Source of the DNA: Bacteroidales bacterium
GTDB lineage: Bacteria > Bacteroidota > Bacteroidia > Bacteroidales > UBA10428
NCBI GenBank assembly: GCA_016935435.1
Contig: JAFGQZ010000009.1
Location: 1-51,333, forward strand
DNA length: 51,333 bases
Direction: 5' to 3'
Shown here: positions 48,998 to 51,333 of the stretch, in pieces
How positions within the stretch are numbered: the first letter of the stretch is position 1
Layout: every line of letters starts with the position of its first letter
Program-made: the position numbers and the translations under genes
The notes under the pieces: model-generated
What the model saw: only the letters and a program-made list of their open reading frames with translations
What the model was told of the DNA's origin: nothing
Database searches by the model: none

Positions 48998-49004
48998 AAA
49001 ATTA
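48997..49004 (-). promoter_or_regulatory. -7 box of hflX, overlapping the upstream terminator
   Basis: On the minus strand TAATTTTG is an exact match and overlaps the first base of the hairpin stem. Transcription would start near 48990, inside the left arm, so hflX RNA could not form the full terminator. Confidence 0.5.
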
Positions 49005-49035
49005 GTTATTTAATAGCATTTATTTTTGCTAACAA

Positions 49036-50214
49036 TTAATATATCAGGTTTTTGTTTGAGTGCATGGCATCGGTTATTGCCTTTTGCAAGGTTGCTGTAC
49101 AGTCGTATATCATCGAAAGATCGTCGGGGAAAGGGGCCGGGTCGCGATTTATCAGGTTCAAATCGTCGGGGGTAAGTGCATCAAGGTCGCCCACAGCTTT
49201 GCCCGAAAAATGCTCAAAGAAAGACGTTGCGGCTATTGGCACCATTTTCATGACACGTCTGTTAGGGTTTAGGCTCATGTATTCAATCTGGACTTCAACA
49301 GTAGCTTCTTTTATTTGCTGCCTTTCCAGCACAGTACAAACAAGTTCTTTGTATTTTGGTACTTTTATATCGTTGCCGAGCGAATCTTTTTTAACATTTC
49401 CTTTATCGTCGAGAACATACGAAAAGCCATCCTGTACTTTCTTTTTCCTGATAAATTCTTTTTGGTTAAACCGTTCCGGCGATACAATAATATTTTTAAT
49501 TTGTATGGTAACAAAATAATCGAAATCAACCTGTCGGTCGCTTCGGCGCAAATAATATTCGACCCATTGTGAGTTTAGTCCGGTTGTGTTGAACGACAAC
49601 AAGTTGTCGTAAAACTCCGGGGGCAGCCTAAATGGAGTATTGTTTGAAACATCGACCAATACACGGCTTGTGCCCAGGTATTCGGCATCGGCAATCAGTT
49701 CGTTTACATCGGAAAAAGCACTTCCCCTGAAATTTTGTGCCTTGTTAAAGTTAAAATAGGCTTCGCGATAGGCCTGCTTGGTGTTTACCTGCATGAGCCG
49801 TTTGCCGTTGGTATAAAAATGTTCGGCGGCTTTTGTTTTTGCTTCAACAATTGAATTGGTATAATCAATCTGTTCGTAATCGATAACCCGGCCTTTAAGC
49901 CTGAGCGGTAAAACTTTTCTAACTTCTTTTTGCCTGTAATCGAGAGAAGAGTAAATATAATAAACCTGTTCCCAATTTTCGGGTTTGCCCTCGGCTTTTA
50001 ACAATTTTATTCGTTCCAGGTCGCGTGTATTGGCAAGTTTATAGGCCCTGTCGAGCATGTCAATTTCTTCGTCATCGGCTTTTCCTTTTAAAACCGATTT
50101 TATCGATTTGTCGATAGCCTTGTCGTAATTGCCCTCTTCAATAAGTTTTGACGACGATTTGCATGCAAAAGTTAATAAGGCCGTGGTTATGAAAAGTGGT
50201 AATATTTTTTTCAT
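49036..50214 (-). CDS. Lipoprotein with N-terminal TPR-like segment
   Basis: A 392-residue lipoprotein. ATG 50214 (MKKILPLFITTALLTFACKS) gives a signal peptide with the LTFAC lipobox; 20 codons further upstream would precede it. The mature N-terminus (LIEEGNYDKAIDKSIKSVLK) is TPR-like, and the region to about 130 is helical and charged. The middle holds beta-rich sequence (FDYFVTIQIKNIIVSPERFN, then a stretch rich in K and D). No enzyme motif is seen. It follows tonB after a terminator, so it is probably transcribed alone. Confidence 0.75.
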   Translation of the reverse strand: MKKILPLFITTALLTFACKSSSKLIEEGNYDKAIDKSIKSVLKGKADDEEIDMLDRAYKLANTRDLERIKLLKAEGKPENWEQVYYIYSSLDYRQKEVRKVLPLRLKGRVIDYEQIDYTNSIVEAKTKAAEHFYTNGKRLMQVNTKQAYREAYFNFNKAQNFRGSAFSDVNELIADAEYLGTSRVLVDVSNNTPFRLPPEFYDNLLSFNTTGLNSQWVEYYLRRSDRQVDFDYFVTIQIKNIIVSPERFNQKEFIRKKKVQDGFSYVLDDKGNVKKDSLGNDIKVPKYKELVCTVLERQQIKEATVEVQIEYMSLNPNRRVMKMVPIAATSFFEHFSGKAVGDLDALTPDDLNLINRDPAPFPDDLSMIYDCTATLQKAITDAMHSNKNLIY

Positions 50215-50250
50215 GGCACCGTTTTTTTTTGATACAAATAAATATATAAA

Positions 50251-50280
50251 AAACCCCGGGAATTTCCGGGGCATTTTTTT
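50251..50280 (-). terminator. Terminator after tonB
   Basis: CCCCGG (50254-50259) and CCGGGG (50266-50271) form a GC-rich stem. On the minus strand the tail is TTTTTTATATATTT; on the plus strand it is ATTTTTTTT, so it works in both directions. Confidence 0.85.
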
Positions 50281-50295
50281 TATGGAGTAATAAAC

Positions 50296-50973
50296 TTATT
50301 GCAAAACAAAAACTACCGGGAAGGTAAACTGCACCTTTACGGGGCGTCCGCGTTGTTTTCCGGGGCTCCATTTGGGCGACGATTTAATAACCCTAACAGC
50401 TTCGGCATCAAGGGCAGGATCGACCCCGCGTACAACAACAACATCTACCACTTCGCCTTTTGCATTAACAGCAAACTGAACAAAAACACGGCCCTGGATG
50501 CCGTTTTCAGCAGCTATCTCGGGATATTTCAGGCTTTTGGCTACCCAGTTACGGAATTCGTTCAAATCGCCACCCTTAAAAGAGGGCATGTCTTCAACGA
50601 TAATAAAAACTTCTTCTTCGGCAACTTCATCTTCATAATCGAACACAACCAAATCGAGCGATGTTTTTTCATCGGCCTCCATGCTTTCAAAGTCAATTTC
50701 ATCAATATCGACATTGTCTTCCACAATCTGGAGCACTTCAATAACTTGTGGGGGAGGTGGTGGGGGAGGTGGTGTTTGAGGTTGCTGCCTTGTTATAATC
50801 ATTTCTTCTTCGGCCTCAGCATCCTGTACCTGGCCCAGGAGCGAATCTTCTTTGAGTTTTGTGCCCCACTCGAAGGCCAGCAGTATCATGGCCAAAACGA
50901 GAACGAGCCCGTATTCAAGGAAAACAATTCTTTTGCTTTCCAAATCGGCTTTATTGCTTTTCTTTAATTCCAT
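50296..50973 (-). CDS. tonB: TonB energy transducer
   Basis: A 225-residue inner-membrane protein that passes energy to TonB-dependent receptors. One N-terminal membrane anchor (about 19-37: IVFLEYGLVLVLAMILLAFE), a proline-rich periplasmic spacer with eight consecutive prolines (about 72-80) and acidic segments, then the C-terminal TonB domain (about 130-225: MPSFKGGDLNEFRNWVAKSL, VFVQFAVNAKGEVVDVVVVR). The ~225-residue length is normal for Bacteroidota. No exbB or exbD is adjacent. It could serve the receptor at 7.2 kb, but that is speculative. Confidence 0.92.
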   Translation of the reverse strand: MELKKSNKADLESKRIVFLEYGLVLVLAMILLAFEWGTKLKEDSLLGQVQDAEAEEEMIITRQQPQTPPPPPPPPQVIEVLQIVEDNVDIDEIDFESMEADEKTSLDLVVFDYEDEVAEEEVFIIVEDMPSFKGGDLNEFRNWVAKSLKYPEIAAENGIQGRVFVQFAVNAKGEVVDVVVVRGVDPALDAEAVRVIKSSPKWSPGKQRGRPVKVQFTFPVVFVLQ

Positions 50974-51135
50974 TTTACTAATATTTGCGGTGCGTAAAAA
51001 TAAAGTAAATCTTAATTACTGCCAAATGTATTTTAATCCATTTTATTATACTTTCTGCAATAAATAAGCCAAAAGAATTGTGCGGGCAAAAAAAATTATT
51101 TTATTTCAGTGTGTTTCATTTTCGATAAAAATTTC

Positions 51136-51143
51136 TATTTTTG
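51136..51143 (+). promoter_or_regulatory. -7 box of tRNA-Ala
   Basis: TATTTTTG is an exact TAnnTTTG match, 21 bp before the tRNA 5' end. The -33 element is less clear (TTTC at about 51111). Confidence 0.55.
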
Positions 51144-51164
51144 TCGCGCATTTCAAATTATTCC

Positions 51165-51238
51165 GGGGCTATAGCTCAGTTGGCTAGAGTACTTGACTGG
51201 CAGTCAAGGGGTCACGGGTTCGACTCCCGTTAGCTCCA
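51165..51238 (+). tRNA. tRNA-Ala (anticodon GGC)
   Basis: A full cloverleaf can be drawn: acceptor GGGGCTA with TAGCTCC, D arm GCTC...GAGT, anticodon stem CTTGA/TCAAG with loop CTGGCAG (anticodon GGC, reading GCC and GCU), and T arm ACGGG TTCGACT CCCGT. The G3·T70 wobble, the identity mark of tRNA-Ala, is present. No CCA is encoded (CAA follows the discriminator A). Confidence 0.97.
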
Positions 51239-51240
51239 CA

Positions 51241-51269
51241 AAAACCTGCATTTTAACTGCGGGTTTTTG
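51241..51269 (+). terminator. Terminator after tRNA-Ala
   Basis: AAAACCTGC and GCGGGTTTT form a 9-bp stem with one G·T pair, followed by a T-run. Confidence 0.85.
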
Positions 51270-51333
51270 TTTTTCGTGTTTTTCGTACTTTACTTTTCGG
51301 GTCAAGCAAAATTTCTGGGGATTTGATATTTTA

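Noticed and set aside
50745-50785. G-rich run as a G-quadruplex
   Set aside because: It is just the opposite strand of the eight-proline codon run of tonB.
50299-50967. 222-codon frame antisense to tonB
   Set aside because: Covers nearly all of tonB; the tonB frame has an anchor, a proline spacer and the C-terminal domain.
1-51333. CRISPR array, prophage or insertion sequence
   Set aside because: No regularly spaced direct repeats, no transposase, integrase or phage structural genes were found.

Overview
The window comes from a member of the Bacteroidota, probably an anaerobic or facultative relative of the Bacteroidales/Marinilabiliales. Signs of this are the repeated promoter motif TAnnTTTG in place of a normal -10 box, a TonB-dependent receptor with an N-terminal carboxypeptidase-regulatory-like domain, lipoproteins with Bacteroidota-style leaders, a lamin-tail protein with a gliding/secretion-type C-terminus, and anaerobic metabolism (class III ribonucleotide reductase, NfnAB). 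Most of the window is chromosomal core. The only clearly accessory patch is about 1-3.8 kb, where AT-rich genes sit beside a structured repeat family.

Layout. 1-3.8 kb: a Cys-rich lipoprotein, a second lipoprotein, a hemerythrin/RIC-like protein overlapping a LuxR-type regulator, and a DUF433/DUF5615 toxin-antitoxin pair whose toxin is frameshifted. Two copies of a ~140-bp structured repeat follow the Cys-rich lipoprotein and the toxin. 3.8-7 kb (minus): nrdG and nrdD behind a cobalamin riboswitch. 7.1-12.4 kb (plus): a TonB-dependent receptor, then nfnA-nfnB. 12.5-20.4 kb (plus): a 1536-residue protein (four GAF-like modules of exactly 128 residues, two receiver-like domains, a PEP/pyruvate-binding ATP-grasp domain), a NarL/LuxR regulator lacking the phosphoacceptor Asp, and a TPR-caspase protein. 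20.4-27.4 kb: a possible small RNA, then on the minus strand a Crp/Fnr regulator, a glycosyltransferase, a six-PAS hybrid histidine kinase and a bifunctional nuclease-type protein. 27.5-29.6 kb (plus): rplU, rpmA, serS. 29.8-33.4 kb: a glycosyltransferase-like protein, a GH30 glycosidase with a LacI-type palindrome in its promoter, and a secreted protein. 33.5-41 kb: ferritin-VIT1 fusion, asd, lamin-tail protein, rpsT, glycogen branching enzyme. 41.2-45.3 kb: ribF-ahcY, a GH88 lipoprotein, an orphan protein. 45.6-51.3 kb: queE-queD, an unknown protein, hflX, a lipoprotein, tonB and tRNA-Ala(GGC).

The most interesting region is 12.5-20.4 kb. An ATP-grasp/PEP-binding domain without the phosphohistidine and PEP-barrel domains is joined to many sensor-like modules, is followed 10 bp later by a regulator that cannot be phosphorylated in the normal way, and is followed by a secreted caspase-like protein. 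The function is unknown. The regulatory signals seen best are the B12 riboswitch on nrdDG, several TAnnTTTG promoters, a palindrome upstream of nfnAB, and a terminator/promoter overlap at hflX.
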